Part shown: one piece after another, positions 18,263-27,506 of the stretch
Layout of the letters: each line of letters begins with the position of its first letter
How positions within the stretch are numbered: the stretch's first letter is position 1
Assembly (NCBI RefSeq): GCF_004795735.1
Contig: NZ_CP039247.1
Location: 992,001-1,056,000, forward strand
From: Corynebacterium endometrii
Lineage (GTDB): Bacteria > Actinomycetota > Actinomycetes > Mycobacteriales > Mycobacteriaceae
DNA: 64,000 nt
Direction of reading: 5' to 3'
Translations under genes and position numbers: made by a program
Notes under the pieces: model-generated
Databases searched by the model: none
Told to the model about the DNA's origin: nothing
Seen by the model: only the letters and a program-made list of their open reading frames with translations

Positions 18263-20341
18263 ATGAGCATTACCGATAACGCCACTGGCGGCGTGAACGA
18301 GCCAGAAGATAATTTTAATCAGTCGGAATCTCAGGAAATCTCGCAAGGTGTCGAAGCAAGCAATGCTTCTGAAAATCATGACACCGGGGCTGCGGAAACT
18401 TCTGAGGACGCCGGCGCCGAGAACAATGACTCGGCCAACGAACAATCCCAGGGGTTTGCGAATCTTGACCTCCCAGAGCAGGTTCAGCAGGCAGTAGCCA
18501 AGGTAGGATTTACCACCCCTTCACCAATTCAGCAGCAGACTATCCCTCTGCTCATGGAGGGCCGCGACGTAGTAGGCCTTGCGCAGACCGGTACGGGCAA
18601 GACGGCGGCGTTTGCGCTGCCCATCCTTTCCCGCATCGATGAGCAGGCGCGTCACCCACAGGCCTTGGTGCTTGCCCCAACCCGTGAGCTGGCACTGCAG
18701 GTTGCTGATTCCTTCCAGTCCTTCGCCGACCACCTAGGCCGCATCGAGGTGCTGCCAATCTACGGTGGTCAGGCCTACGGTATCCAGCTGTCCGGCCTGC
18801 GCCGCGGTGCACAGATCATCGTGGGTACCCCGGGCCGCGTCATCGACCACCTGGAAAAGGGCTCCTTGGACATCTCCCAGCTTAGGTACCTCGTGCTCGA
18901 TGAGGCTGATGAGATGCTTAACATGGGTTTCCAGGAGGACGTGGAGCGAATCCTGGCTGATACGCCGGCGGACAAGCAGGTTGCTTTATTCTCCGCGACC
19001 ATGCCTAATTCAATTCGCCGCCTGTCCAAGCAGTACCTGAATGAACCCGCGGAAGTTACGGTCAAGTCCGAGCGACGAACCAATGACAACATCACCCAGC
19101 GCTTCCTGCTGATCCCTCACCGCCAGAAGATGGATGCGTTTACCCGCATCCTCGAGGTCATTGACTACGACGCAATCATCGTCTTTGTACGCACCAAGCA
19201 TGAGACCGAAAACGTGGCTGAGCAGCTGCGTGCGCAGGGTTACAACGCCGCAGCGATTAACGGCGATATTGCCCAGCAGCAGCGCGAGCGCACCGTTGAT
19301 CAACTCAAGGATGGACGTCTGGACATCTTGGTGGCCACCGATGTGGCGGCCCGCGGCCTAGACGTTGAGCGCATTACCCACGTGGTCAATTTCGACATCC
19401 CGAACGACACTGAATCCTACGTGCACCGCATCGGCCGCACGGGCCGCGCGGGTCGTTCCGGTGAGGCGATTTTGTTTGTCACCCCTCGCGAGCGCCGCAT
19501 GCTGCGCTCCATCGAGCGCGTTACTAATGCGCGCCTGGAAGAGATGGATCTGCCCAGCGTTGATGAAGTCAATGCGAAGCGTAAGGAAAACTTCTACCAG
19601 TCAATCACGGAGAAGCTGGGCGATTCGCAGTTCGATATGTTCCGCGGCATGGTTCGCAAGTATTCCGAGACTAACAACGTGGCTATGGATGACATCGCCG
19701 CAGCGTTGGCCGTAGCCGCGCAGGGCGATGCAGAGTTCCTGATGAAGGAGCAGCCGGCTCCGAAGCGAGACCGTCGCGACCGTTTCGATCGCGATGACCG
19801 TGGCGGCAGGGATCGTGGAGGCCGTGACCGTGCTGGTTTCCGGGACCGTGGCCGCGACCGCGGTGAACGCCGTCCGGATGGCGACTTTGAGACCTACCGC
19901 ATCGCGGTGGGCAAGCGCCAGAATGTACGCCCAGGGGCAATCGTTGGCGCAATCGCCAACGAGGGTGGCTTGTCCTCCAAGGACTTTGGCCGCATAACTA
20001 TTGCCGTGGGACACACACTGGTTGACCTGCCTAAGAACCTGGACCCTGCGGTTCTTGACCGCCTGAAGGATACCCGAATCTCAGGCCAGCTGATTAACAT
20101 CCAGAAGGATACGGGCCGTCCTCCTCGCCGGGACTACGACGATGACCGTGGTGGCCGTGGAGGCCGTGGTGGCTACCGGGGCCGCGACGATCGTGATCGT
20201 GGTGGCCGTGGCGGTTGGCGCGACCGCGATGACCGCGGCGGAAGAGACCGTGGCGGCCGCGGCGGTGGGCGTGGCGGTTTCCGTGATGATCGTAGTGGGC
20301 GCGGTGGTGACCGTGGCGGCCGCGGCCGCTGGCGCGATTAA
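18263..20341 (+). CDS. deaD: DEAD-box RNA helicase with DbpA-type domain and RGG-rich tail
   Basis: 692 residues from ATG 18263 (the frame runs back to 18140 in non-coding-looking text). An acidic, low-complexity start (1-62) is followed by the helicase core: Q motif near 86-93, AQTGTGKT (107-114), DEAD (about 213), SAT, VATDVAARGLDVERITHV and HRIGRTGRAGR. Then comes a DbpA/CsdA-type RNA-binding domain (YRIAVGKRQNVRPGAIVGAI). Arg-Gly-Asp-rich tracts lie on both sides of it and end the protein in GGRGRWRD. This layout fits a cold-shock or ribosome-assembly helicase. The RGG tail should bind RNA and may drive condensate formation. A strong terminator follows. Confidence 0.93.
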   Translation: MSITDNATGGVNEPEDNFNQSESQEISQGVEASNASENHDTGAAETSEDAGAENNDSANEQSQGFANLDLPEQVQQAVAKVGFTTPSPIQQQTIPLLMEGRDVVGLAQTGTGKTAAFALPILSRIDEQARHPQALVLAPTRELALQVADSFQSFADHLGRIEVLPIYGGQAYGIQLSGLRRGAQIIVGTPGRVIDHLEKGSLDISQLRYLVLDEADEMLNMGFQEDVERILADTPADKQVALFSATMPNSIRRLSKQYLNEPAEVTVKSERRTNDNITQRFLLIPHRQKMDAFTRILEVIDYDAIIVFVRTKHETENVAEQLRAQGYNAAAINGDIAQQQRERTVDQLKDGRLDILVATDVAARGLDVERITHVVNFDIPNDTESYVHRIGRTGRAGRSGEAILFVTPRERRMLRSIERVTNARLEEMDLPSVDEVNAKRKENFYQSITEKLGDSQFDMFRGMVRKYSETNNVAMDDIAAALAVAAQGDAEFLMKEQPAPKRDRRDRFDRDDRGGRDRGGRDRAGFRDRGRDRGERRPDGDFETYRIAVGKRQNVRPGAIVGAIANEGGLSSKDFGRITIAVGHTLVDLPKNLDPAVLDRLKDTRISGQLINIQKDTGRPPRRDYDDDRGGRGGRGGYRGRDDRDRGGRGGWRDRDDRGGRDRGGRGGGRGGFRDDRSGRGGDRGGRGRWRD

Positions 20342-20372
20342 AACCAACGTGGCCACCTGAAGGCTGCACCAC

Positions 20373-20410
20373 AAGGCTCGTGCCGGAATTTTCCGGCACG
20401 AGCCTTCTTG
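20373..20410 (+). terminator. Terminator after the DEAD-box helicase gene
   Basis: AAGGCTCGTGCCGGAA pairs perfectly with 20391-20406 over a 2-nt loop, followed by CTTGCT; the T-run is short. Confidence 0.75.
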
Positions 20411-20484
20411 CTATCTATCTTGCTGCTACTGACCGCTACCTGCTGCAGATTGTCGGCCGATAGCCTTGGTCGGTGGGTATGAAA

Positions 20485-20522
20485 GTACCCCGCAGCGCTG
20501 TGTATAAGCGACTGCGGGGTAC
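20485..20522 (-). terminator. Terminator of the small membrane-protein gene
   Basis: GTACCCCGCAG (20485-20495) pairs with CTGCGGGGTAC (20512-20522). It lies just past the stop of the minus-strand gene at 20542. Confidence 0.6.
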
Positions 20523-20541
20523 TAATGGTTGCGTATGTTGT

Positions 20542-20988
20542 TTAAGCAAACATGGATAGTGCGGTAATCAACCACACCAGGCAGAAAATGCCGGAGAACA
20601 TGGAAAGCTGCTTCTTAGCCTTAGCGTAGTCAAAGGAATGATCACCAGCCTCGAGTGCTGCCATCGCCTTTTTCTGCTTAGGGGTTACCAGGAAGAAAAG
20701 GATTCCCCAAGCGACGATGGACAGAACAATCGCCAGGTGGAAGTTGTAGCTCTGGCCGTAGGTTGCCCAATCAACAAACAATAGGGCTGCACCAAATACA
20801 GGCACGAGGACGGACCACAGGCCATACTGATCGGAAATTCGGTGCAGAACGCGCGCGGCGCCGAGCGCGGCGGTGTCACCGGTCGAGGCTTTCAGCATTT
20901 GCCCTTGGAAGCTGGAAACAGCAACGGTTACGGGTCCCAGAAGCAGGATGGCTGCGACGACGTGGAGGATGTACAGGATCAAACTCAT
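20542..20988 (-). CDS. Four-helix integral membrane protein, function unknown
   Basis: 148 residues with four hydrophobic segments at about 3-25, 57-72, 82-103 and 128-147. A cytoplasmic loop of KQKKAMAALEAGDHSFDYAKAKKQ lies between the third and fourth. I do not recognise the family beyond a DUF2269-like appearance. It is monocistronic, convergent with the DEAD-box helicase and bounded by a terminator. The codon use and clear topology support a real gene. Confidence 0.75.
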   Translation of the reverse strand: MSLILYILHVVAAILLLGPVTVAVSSFQGQMLKASTGDTAALGAARVLHRISDQYGLWSVLVPVFGAALLFVDWATYGQSYNFHLAIVLSIVAWGILFFLVTPKQKKAMAALEAGDHSFDYAKAKKQLSMFSGIFCLVWLITALSMFA

Positions 20989-21062
20989 GGCGAGTTGGTC
21001 ACATGCCTTTCATGGTTGCGGACTATTGAGTCCTTTTTCGCTTGTCAATGGTGCCCTTGAGC

Positions 21063-21716
21063 CTAGCTACTCAAGTCAAGGAAAGCGAAACGGCAAGCTG
21101 CGGAAACCGTCCGGGTGTCCTCCCCGGTCAGGGGTAGGTCATACTTTGCGGCTACCGCGGCCAGGCGCCTGCCGTACCAACAGTGGGCACCTGCATGCGG
21201 CGGTAGCCATCGGGAGGGGAGCTGGTCCGATTTATCTTGATTGTGCTTACGGGCCGTGACCACGAGATTGAGAGGATCATTGGCGAATTCGACGCGCTTG
21301 TTCGAGTCCCAGGCGTGTGCTCCCATATCCCATGCGGCGGAAAGCGGGAATACGTGGTCTACCTCCAACTTGGTCTCCGGGTTGGACAGGTCCAGCATCA
21401 CATTGGCGTAGGGGTCGTGAAGCAAACCGCTCGATACGCTGCAACCCGGTGGGGCGCTTTGCAATTGGCGGATGATGGACATCTCCCTCGACGTGCATTG
21501 GGAAGACGGCACCCTAGCCCAGCCGTTGCCAAATTCCTCGCGTTTATAACCTAGTACGCGCTGGCGCTGGGGAACCGTTTCAATCCGGCCAAGTGATGAG
21601 GACAGGGCGGGCAGGCCGGCTTGAGTTACCGGATTAAGGCGAGGGAGGAGATAGCTCAAGCCCAAAGCTGCGGTAAGGCAGATAACTATGGAAAGATAAA
21701 TGCGGCGAGGTTCCAT
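21063..21716 (-). CDS. Exported DUF1524-type HNH nuclease
   Basis: 217 residues. A hydrophobic N terminus (about 7-25) should act as signal or anchor. The C-terminal half has the DUF1524/GmrSD-C histidine-nuclease pattern: EVDHVFPLSAAWDMGAHAW, then FANDPLNLV and ARKHNQDKSDQLPSRWLPP. The DH of the first motif and N, H and K of the second fit the beta-beta-alpha metal fold. Four cysteines suggest disulfides. Small secreted nucleases of this type are common in actinobacteria and may degrade external DNA. It lies 60 bp downstream of the aspartate-repeat lipoprotein on the same strand. Confidence 0.85.
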   Translation of the reverse strand: MEPRRIYLSIVICLTAALGLSYLLPRLNPVTQAGLPALSSSLGRIETVPQRQRVLGYKREEFGNGWARVPSSQCTSREMSIIRQLQSAPPGCSVSSGLLHDPYANVMLDLSNPETKLEVDHVFPLSAAWDMGAHAWDSNKRVEFANDPLNLVVTARKHNQDKSDQLPSRWLPPHAGAHCWYGRRLAAVAAKYDLPLTGEDTRTVSAACRFAFLDLSS

Positions 21717-21776
21717 GCCCTATTGGACCGAGAAAACCTCGCCGCGGTTCCCGCGCACTGCGGGAATTATAAGAGA

Positions 21777-22184
21777 TTAACGGTCGTCGTCGTTATCATC
21801 GCGATCGTCGTTGTCGTCGCGGTCGTCGTTCTGGTCATCGCGGTCATCATTCTGGTCGTCGCGATCGTCGTTCTGATCATCGCGATCGTCGTTCTGATCG
21901 TCGCGATCGTCGTTCTGATCGTCGCGATCGTCGTTCTGGTCATCGCGGTCATCATTCTGATCGTCGCGATCGTCGTTCTGGTCGTCGCGGTCGTCGTTCT
22001 GGTCGTCGCGGTCGTCGTTATCGTCGCGATCGTCAGAATCGTTGTTGCTGGAGCCGGAGTCGTTGGAGACTTGGGTTTCCGGAGCTGCTGGAGCCTGATC
22101 ATCATCGCTATCATTGCATGCGGCTAGGGATAGCGCCGTGGCAGCTGCGATAAGGGCAATAGCTGGCTTGCGGTAGGAGAACAT
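21777..22184 (-). CDS. Lipoprotein with nine DDRDDQN repeats
   Basis: 135 residues. A signal peptide ends in the lipobox LSLAAC with Cys23 as the likely lipidated residue. Residues 51-135 are almost only Asp, Arg, Asn and Gln: DDRDDN, nine exact copies of DDRDDQN, two more DDRDDN and DDDR. Net charge is strongly negative. Repeat units are 21 bp and differ only at wobble positions, so the array is old enough to have gathered silent changes. No family is recognised. Such Asp-rich stretches can bind calcium or other cations, or mimic DNA. AAAGGATCC precedes the start. Confidence 0.82.
   Translation of the reverse strand: MFSYRKPAIALIAAATALSLAACNDSDDDQAPAAPETQVSNDSGSSNNDSDDRDDNDDRDDQNDDRDDQNDDRDDQNDDRDDQNDDRDDQNDDRDDQNDDRDDQNDDRDDQNDDRDDQNDDRDDNDDRDDNDDDR
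21780..22035 (-). repeat. Tandem 21-bp repeat array inside the lipoprotein gene
   Basis: Nine full 21-bp units coding for DDRDDQN, flanked by shorter 18-bp relatives. In-frame unit loss or gain would change length without breaking the reading frame. Confidence 0.85.
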
Positions 22185-22313
22185 TAGTGGATCCTTTCAT
22201 CTACTTCCATGCCGTTAGCTTCCAAGGCTAACCTTATGACTAAATCCAGCTTAACGCTTATGACTGCCAAATTTAAGGTGTGTCGAATGAGAAAGCTTTC
22301 ATTAAAAACTTTC

Positions 22314-22360
22314 ATTTAAAAGCACGAAGCACCCGCCCCGGCGATGGGCCGGAGGGGTGC
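22314..22360 (-). terminator. Terminator after putP
   Basis: On the minus strand GCACCCCTCCGGCC pairs with GCCGGGGCGGGTGC around a short loop (22329-22360), followed by CTTCGTGCTTTTAAAT. Confidence 0.65.
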
Positions 22361-22386
22361 AACGCTACGCGGAATGGGATGTCTGC

Positions 22387-23949
22387 CTAGACTTTTTCAG
22401 CGGCATCCTCGAAATCGATGTTTTCGTCCTTCGCGGAGAGCTTGGCCAGCTTTTCGGCCTTCTCGAATTCGGCGGCAACCTCGGCGTGCGGAGGTTTGGT
22501 CATCAGCGTGACGGCTACGGTGACGATGAGGGACGCGGCGAAGCCAGGAACAATCTCGTAGATCCACCCGGACGTGGTCTCATTCATGCCCCAGGCGATG
22601 GTGACAACCGCGCCGACAATCATGCCGGCGATTCCACCGGGAGCATTAAGACGCTTCCAGTAGAGGGAGAGCAGTACAAGCGGGCCGAATGCCGCGCCGA
22701 AACCTGCCCATGCGAAACCAACCAGACCCAGGATGGAGTCAGACGGGTTAATGGCCAAGATTGCTGCCAGAACGGCGATGGCAACCACAGCGGTACGGGA
22801 CAGGTTGATTAGCACGCCCTGGTTGATATCGCGCTTTGCGACGATCTTGTACAGGTCTTCAATCAGGGAGGAGGATACCACCAGCAGCTGAGAGGACATG
22901 GTGGACATGATCGCTGCAAGAACCGCAGTCAGAACCAAGCCGGCTGGTAGTGGGTGGAACATAGCCTGAGCCATATCCAGGAAGATGGTCTCAAAGTTCT
23001 CCTGGTCCACGATGGAGTAGTCCGTCTGGGTGAAGAAAACCGTACCGGCCAGTGCCACGAACACGGCGCCCACCAGGGACAAGAACATCCATGAAATACC
23101 CCAGAAGCGGCCCTGCTTGGCGTCGGCAGAGTTACGCAGAGCCATGAAACGGACGATGATGTGTGGCTGGCCGAAGTAACCCAGGCCCCACGCGGCGTTA
23201 CCGATGATGGCCGCCGCGCTTACACCCGCGATCAAGTTGAAGTAATCAGGGTTCGCGTCGATGACGCCGCCGGTGGCGTAGGAGTTCTCCGTGGCGTAGG
23301 TGAAAATCGCGGAGGGATCCTCAAGTGAGAAGATGGCCAATGCTGGCACGATCATCAAGGCACCGAACATGAGAAGGCCCTGAACAACGTCGGTGTAGGA
23401 AACGGCCAGGAACCCGCCGATGAAGGTGTATGCCACGGTCACCGCCGCGACAATCAGCATGCCGGTCAAGTAATCACCGTTGAAGGTGGACTCGAAGTAG
23501 CGGCCGCCAGAGACCATGCCGGAGGAAACGTAGAACGTGAAGAAGAAAATAATCACGAGCGCGGCGACTATGCGCAGGACGCGAGAGGAATCACGCAGGC
23601 GGTTTTCGAAGAAAGAAGGAACCGTAATAGAATTGCCCGCTACCTCCGAGTAGGCGCGGAGGCGTGGGGCAACGAACTTCCAGTTGGCCCACGCGCCGAT
23701 AAGCAGGCCGATTGCCATCCAGAGTTCGGACATGCCGGTTAAGAACAACGCGCCAGGCAGGCCCATGAGCAGCCAGCCGGACATATCAGATGCACCGGCG
23801 GATAGAGCGGCTACGAATGGGTGAAGGCCGCGGCCGCCCAAGACGTAATCATCGTACTCATCGGTCTTCTTGAAGGACCAATAGCCGATGGCAAGCATTG
23901 TGAACATGTAGATGATGATCGCAATGACGTACCACGTCGAAGTATCCAT
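22387..23949 (-). CDS. putP: Sodium/proline symporter PutP
   Basis: 520 residues with about 13 membrane helices, the size of sodium:solute symporters. PutP landmarks include ALSAGASDMSGWLLMGLPGA in helix II, where the Asp and the sodium-site residues lie. Also present are AVSYTDVVQGLLMFGALM in helix VI, GYFGQPHIIVRFMAL, and IMSTMSSQLLVVSSSLIEDLY in helix IX. It imports proline with sodium for nutrition or osmoprotection. The C-terminal tail is charged and cytoplasmic. GGGAGATGAA precedes the ATG. It is divergent from the SNF2 helicase gene across a 344-bp spacer. Confidence 0.94.
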   Translation of the reverse strand: MDTSTWYVIAIIIYMFTMLAIGYWSFKKTDEYDDYVLGGRGLHPFVAALSAGASDMSGWLLMGLPGALFLTGMSELWMAIGLLIGAWANWKFVAPRLRAYSEVAGNSITVPSFFENRLRDSSRVLRIVAALVIIFFFTFYVSSGMVSGGRYFESTFNGDYLTGMLIVAAVTVAYTFIGGFLAVSYTDVVQGLLMFGALMIVPALAIFSLEDPSAIFTYATENSYATGGVIDANPDYFNLIAGVSAAAIIGNAAWGLGYFGQPHIIVRFMALRNSADAKQGRFWGISWMFLSLVGAVFVALAGTVFFTQTDYSIVDQENFETIFLDMAQAMFHPLPAGLVLTAVLAAIMSTMSSQLLVVSSSLIEDLYKIVAKRDINQGVLINLSRTAVVAIAVLAAILAINPSDSILGLVGFAWAGFGAAFGPLVLLSLYWKRLNAPGGIAGMIVGAVVTIAWGMNETTSGWIYEIVPGFAASLIVTVAVTLMTKPPHAEVAAEFEKAEKLAKLSAKDENIDFEDAAEKV

Positions 23950-24293
23950 TTCATCTCCCTATTGTCTTTTGTGATAGCGGAATAAATGCGGTGAAACACT
24001 TTTAAACATAATTCTGTCCGTGGTTACACGGAGCTTGTTACACCGTAACGAGTAGGCGGTCTTCGCCCAAACGATATTCGCAGGATACGGCCCTGCGTAC
24101 AGCGAAAATTAAGGTTCTATAGGGCTAATGCGCAGCTATTAGCGAGTTTTATAACGGAACGGTAACGATTGCCGTTTGTCGAGCGTACCGCCGCGTGTCA
24201 GCGCTCCAGCGGGAATGGTCGGCGAGGCGGCCGCTACGTGTTGAAAAGCTTCGGCGCGGCCGCCGCATAGTCGTGGCTGCTAGAATATTTCGC
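23950..24293. promoter_or_regulatory. Divergent putP / SNF2-helicase control region
   Basis: This 344-bp spacer has no gene. It carries GTTACACCGTAAC (24037-24049), a perfect GTTAC-N3-GTAAC palindrome, with a second GTTACAC 14 bp to the left (24023-24029) and ACGGTAACG further right (24159-24167). These look like repeated half-sites for one regulator. TAGAAT at 24281-24286 is the likely -10 of the SNF2 helicase gene. Confidence 0.4.
24281..24286 (+). promoter_or_regulatory. -10 element of the SNF2 helicase gene, leaderless type
   Basis: TAGAAT, 7 nt, then ATG 24294. Confidence 0.5.
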
Positions 24294-27200
24294 ATGTCTA
24301 AATTCGTTCTCCACGGGCTGTGGCTTCCGGTATCGGGGCTTGGATTGTGGATCGAACGAGTAGATGGCCACAAGATTGTGACCCCCGATGAAGTGCCAGA
24401 AGGCACCTTCCCAGAGGTCGTCGAAGGCATTTTGAAAAAGAAATCCTTCCGCAACCGGGCGCGCGTATCCCTGCGTACGCCGAAGGGAAAAGAAGTCTCC
24501 CTGATGATTCCCATGGCAATGTTCGCCCCGGAGCAAACCCCGCGCACCCTGGCGATGCTCGCATTCCTCGATGAGGAAACGCCCGCGGCCACGAAGGCCC
24601 AGCGGGAAGCGATGGGACGTGATCTCATGTGGCTCGTTCGCATGTATAAAGGCCTGCGATCCTTTGTTAAGGCTGGGCGGGTTACCATCCGCCTGTCCTA
24701 TCAAGCGGGCGAGTGGTATCCCATGTGGGAATTGGCCTCAGGGCTTGGAGAACGTGGTTGGTTAGCCGAAATGGTTGCCGCGGCCCCAGGGGTGCTAACC
24801 ATCAACAATCGAAGTTTGTCCGAGGACATGGCCGGTGAGCTTGCGCACTGGATTACCTATGCGGAGCTATCCCCGCTTATCCATGAGCCTCGCCCGTATC
24901 AGTGGCATAACTTCGTGCGGAACCTTTTGACGACCGCGCCCATCAAGCGCGGGCGCGCCCAGCTGCTCAGGGGTATTAACGAATGGAAGGAATCCATAAC
25001 CTCCATCGATCTTCAATTGCTCTTTATCGTTGAGGAGCCCCCTAAGGATGCTGACTTCGAGCAGGTTTCGGGCAACGCTGCGCTGGGCTATCTGGCGGAC
25101 GATGAGCCAGAAAATGACGATCGGCAAGACGTTTCGAGCGATACTTGGGCCGTGCGAGTCGCGGTGCGATCTGGAACGGATGCCCCGCAGCCAATCCGTA
25201 TTTCCCAACTAGACCGCAGCAGCGTGGAAAAACTCCGCGAGGCCCACCGTCGAGCCATGGAAATTTCCCCGTTGCTCAATCCGGCGCACTCGTCGGAAAC
25301 CCCGTACTCCTACGATGAAGCGGGTGACTGGGACGTTTACCTGAGCACGGATGACTTGGTGCGTTTCATCTCCGCGGATGTGCAAGCACTAAAGGCGGCG
25401 GGCTTTACGGTGATGCTTCCCAAGTCGTGGGCGCACATGGAAACCAAGGCGCACATCGAAACCCGGGAGATTCGGGATCCGGCCGTCGCCGCCACCGTAT
25501 CCCATGTTGGGATGGACAAGCTGGTCGAGTATGACTGGCACATATCCGTTGGGGATACTGTCCTAACTGAGGCGGAAATGGACCAGCTGGTGCGCTCCAA
25601 GTCCGGACTTATCAAGCTACGCGGTGAATGGGTGATGGCGGATACGTCGTCCCTCGGCAAAATCACCGAGTACATGGAGCAGCTGGCCAAAACCTCCCGC
25701 AAGCGGGCGAAGAAGGAATTGGATAAGTTAGTCCGCGCCGCCGAACGAGCCCGCCTGTTGGGGCAGGAGGGCTGGCAGGAGCTCGTTGCGGAGGCCGAGC
25801 TTAAGACGCGTGAGTATAACGCCATGGTGGACGGCGACGAAGAATTTGGTCAGGTAACCATCGGCGAGCTGAGAGAACTAGCGCTCGAATCAATGGTCAG
25901 CGAACCGGTGGAGTTCCGTGGCTCCGAATGGCATACCTCGCTGCTGGGTGGAATGGAGACCAAGGCGCCCGAGCGAATCGAGTTGCCGGATACGGTCAAT
26001 GCGGAACTGCGTGAGTATCAGCGCCGCGGAGTGGACTGGCTTTACTGGATGTCCCGCAATAACGTGGGCGCAGTATTGGCGGACGATATGGGCTTGGGTA
26101 AAACCCTGCAGTTGCTGAGCCTGCTTGCTGTGGAAAAGGCCAGGAAAGAGACAACCGGACCCACGCTCGTAGTAGCACCAACCTCCGTGGTGGGTAACTG
26201 GGCGAGGGAGGCGCGAAAGTTCGTTCCTTCCTTGTCCGTGTCGGTTCATCACGGGCCAGACCGCCTCAAGGACGCGAAACTCGTGGATGCCGCCTCTCAA
26301 GCGGATCTCGTGGTCACCTCATACGGCACCGCGGGCCGTGACCATAAGACATTGGCGCTGGTTGAATGGGACCGCGTTGTGTTGGATGAGGCACAGGCGA
26401 TTAAGAATTCATCCACCATGGCGTCCAAGGCTGTGCGCTCCCTGCCATCTCGCCACCGTATTGCCCTGACCGGTACGCCGGTGGAAAACCGGCTCAGTGA
26501 AATGCGTTCCATCCTGGATTTCTGCAATCCTGGGGTGCTGGGTTCAACCAGTTTTTTCCGCAACCATTTTGCCAAGGCCATCGAGCGGGAAAATGATGAG
26601 CAGATGGCGGAACGCCTGCGCTTGCTGACGGCGCCGTTTATCCTTCGACGCGTTAAGACCGATCCAAACATCATCGATGACTTACCGGAGAAGTCCGAGC
26701 AAATTATTACGGTAAAGCTCACCTCCGAACAGGCAGCACTGTATAAGGCGCTCGTAGATAACGTGCAATTGCAGCTAGAGCAACGCGAGGGGATGGCTCG
26801 CCGAGGCCTAGTGCTGGCCTCTTTGACCCGGATTAAACAGATTTGTAACCACCCCGCACTGTATCTGGGGGATGGTTCCCCGGTAACACTGAAAGGAAAG
26901 CACCGCTCCGGCAAGGTCGCGGAGCTGATGCGCATTGTTGATGAGGCCCAACTATCCGGCCAGCGGATCCTGGTCTTCACTCAATACAAGGCCTTCGGGG
27001 ACATCCTGCAGCCCTACCTAACACAGCAGCTGGGTCAGGACATTCCATTTCTGCACGGCGGGGTGACCAAGGCAAAAAGGGACCGCATGGTCGTGGACTT
27101 CCAGGAACCGGATGGCCCACCGGCGATGATTTTGTCTCTTAAGGCCGGCGGAACCGGCCTGAACCTAACTGCCGCCTCCGTGGTGGTGCACATGGACCGC

Positions 27201-27437
27201 TGGTGGAATCCGGCGGTGGAGAATCAGGCCACCGACCGTGCTTTCCGTATTGGTCAGCAGCGCGATGTACAGGTTTACAAGATGATCACCGCAGGAACGC
27301 TCGAGGAGTCCATCCAGGATATCCTGGCCGGGAAGACCCAACTGGCCGGCGCCGTGGTGGGCGAGGGTGAAGGTTGGCTGACTGAACTCGAACCGGAGCA
27401 ACTGGCCAAGCTGCTTAGCTACAGGTCGCAGGAGTAA
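24294..27437 (+). CDS. SNF2-family DNA translocase/helicase
   Basis: 1047 residues from ATG 24294 (a GTG at 24195 lies upstream of the promoter). The N-terminal ~560 residues are the accessory region found in bacterial SNF2 proteins. The motor follows: ADDMGLGKTLQLL (about 598-610), APTSVVGNW, LDEAQAIKN (about 696), LTGTPVENRL, LVFTQYKAFGDIL, LSLKAGGTGLNLTAAS, and DRWWNPAVENQATDRAFRIG near the C terminus. These proteins move on duplex DNA and help repair or remodel protein-DNA complexes. The next gene is a SWIM zinc-finger protein, a pairing common in bacteria. Together with the Mre11/Rad50-like pair downstream they form a DNA-maintenance block. Confidence 0.93.
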   Translation: MSKFVLHGLWLPVSGLGLWIERVDGHKIVTPDEVPEGTFPEVVEGILKKKSFRNRARVSLRTPKGKEVSLMIPMAMFAPEQTPRTLAMLAFLDEETPAATKAQREAMGRDLMWLVRMYKGLRSFVKAGRVTIRLSYQAGEWYPMWELASGLGERGWLAEMVAAAPGVLTINNRSLSEDMAGELAHWITYAELSPLIHEPRPYQWHNFVRNLLTTAPIKRGRAQLLRGINEWKESITSIDLQLLFIVEEPPKDADFEQVSGNAALGYLADDEPENDDRQDVSSDTWAVRVAVRSGTDAPQPIRISQLDRSSVEKLREAHRRAMEISPLLNPAHSSETPYSYDEAGDWDVYLSTDDLVRFISADVQALKAAGFTVMLPKSWAHMETKAHIETREIRDPAVAATVSHVGMDKLVEYDWHISVGDTVLTEAEMDQLVRSKSGLIKLRGEWVMADTSSLGKITEYMEQLAKTSRKRAKKELDKLVRAAERARLLGQEGWQELVAEAELKTREYNAMVDGDEEFGQVTIGELRELALESMVSEPVEFRGSEWHTSLLGGMETKAPERIELPDTVNAELREYQRRGVDWLYWMSRNNVGAVLADDMGLGKTLQLLSLLAVEKARKETTGPTLVVAPTSVVGNWAREARKFVPSLSVSVHHGPDRLKDAKLVDAASQADLVVTSYGTAGRDHKTLALVEWDRVVLDEAQAIKNSSTMASKAVRSLPSRHRIALTGTPVENRLSEMRSILDFCNPGVLGSTSFFRNHFAKAIERENDEQMAERLRLLTAPFILRRVKTDPNIIDDLPEKSEQIITVKLTSEQAALYKALVDNVQLQLEQREGMARRGLVLASLTRIKQICNHPALYLGDGSPVTLKGKHRSGKVAELMRIVDEAQLSGQRILVFTQYKAFGDILQPYLTQQLGQDIPFLHGGVTKAKRDRMVVDFQEPDGPPAMILSLKAGGTGLNLTAASVVVHMDRWWNPAVENQATDRAFRIGQQRDVQVYKMITAGTLEESIQDILAGKTQLAGAVVGEGEGWLTELEPEQLAKLLSYRSQE

Positions 27438-27506
27438 GGCCGTGATAGTGATACCCGCGGTGGTCAGCAGCCTGCAAAGCCTGAAAAAGGATGGGAGGAG
27501 AAGATA

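Noticed and set aside
21780..22035. Regular repeats considered as a CRISPR array
   Set aside because: Units are 21 bp, contiguous, without spacers, and code in frame.
21621..22127. Valine/isoleucine-rich frame on the plus strand that looks like a membrane protein
   Set aside because: It is the reverse complement of the DDRDDQN repeats; the minus-strand frame has signal peptide, lipobox and ribosome site.
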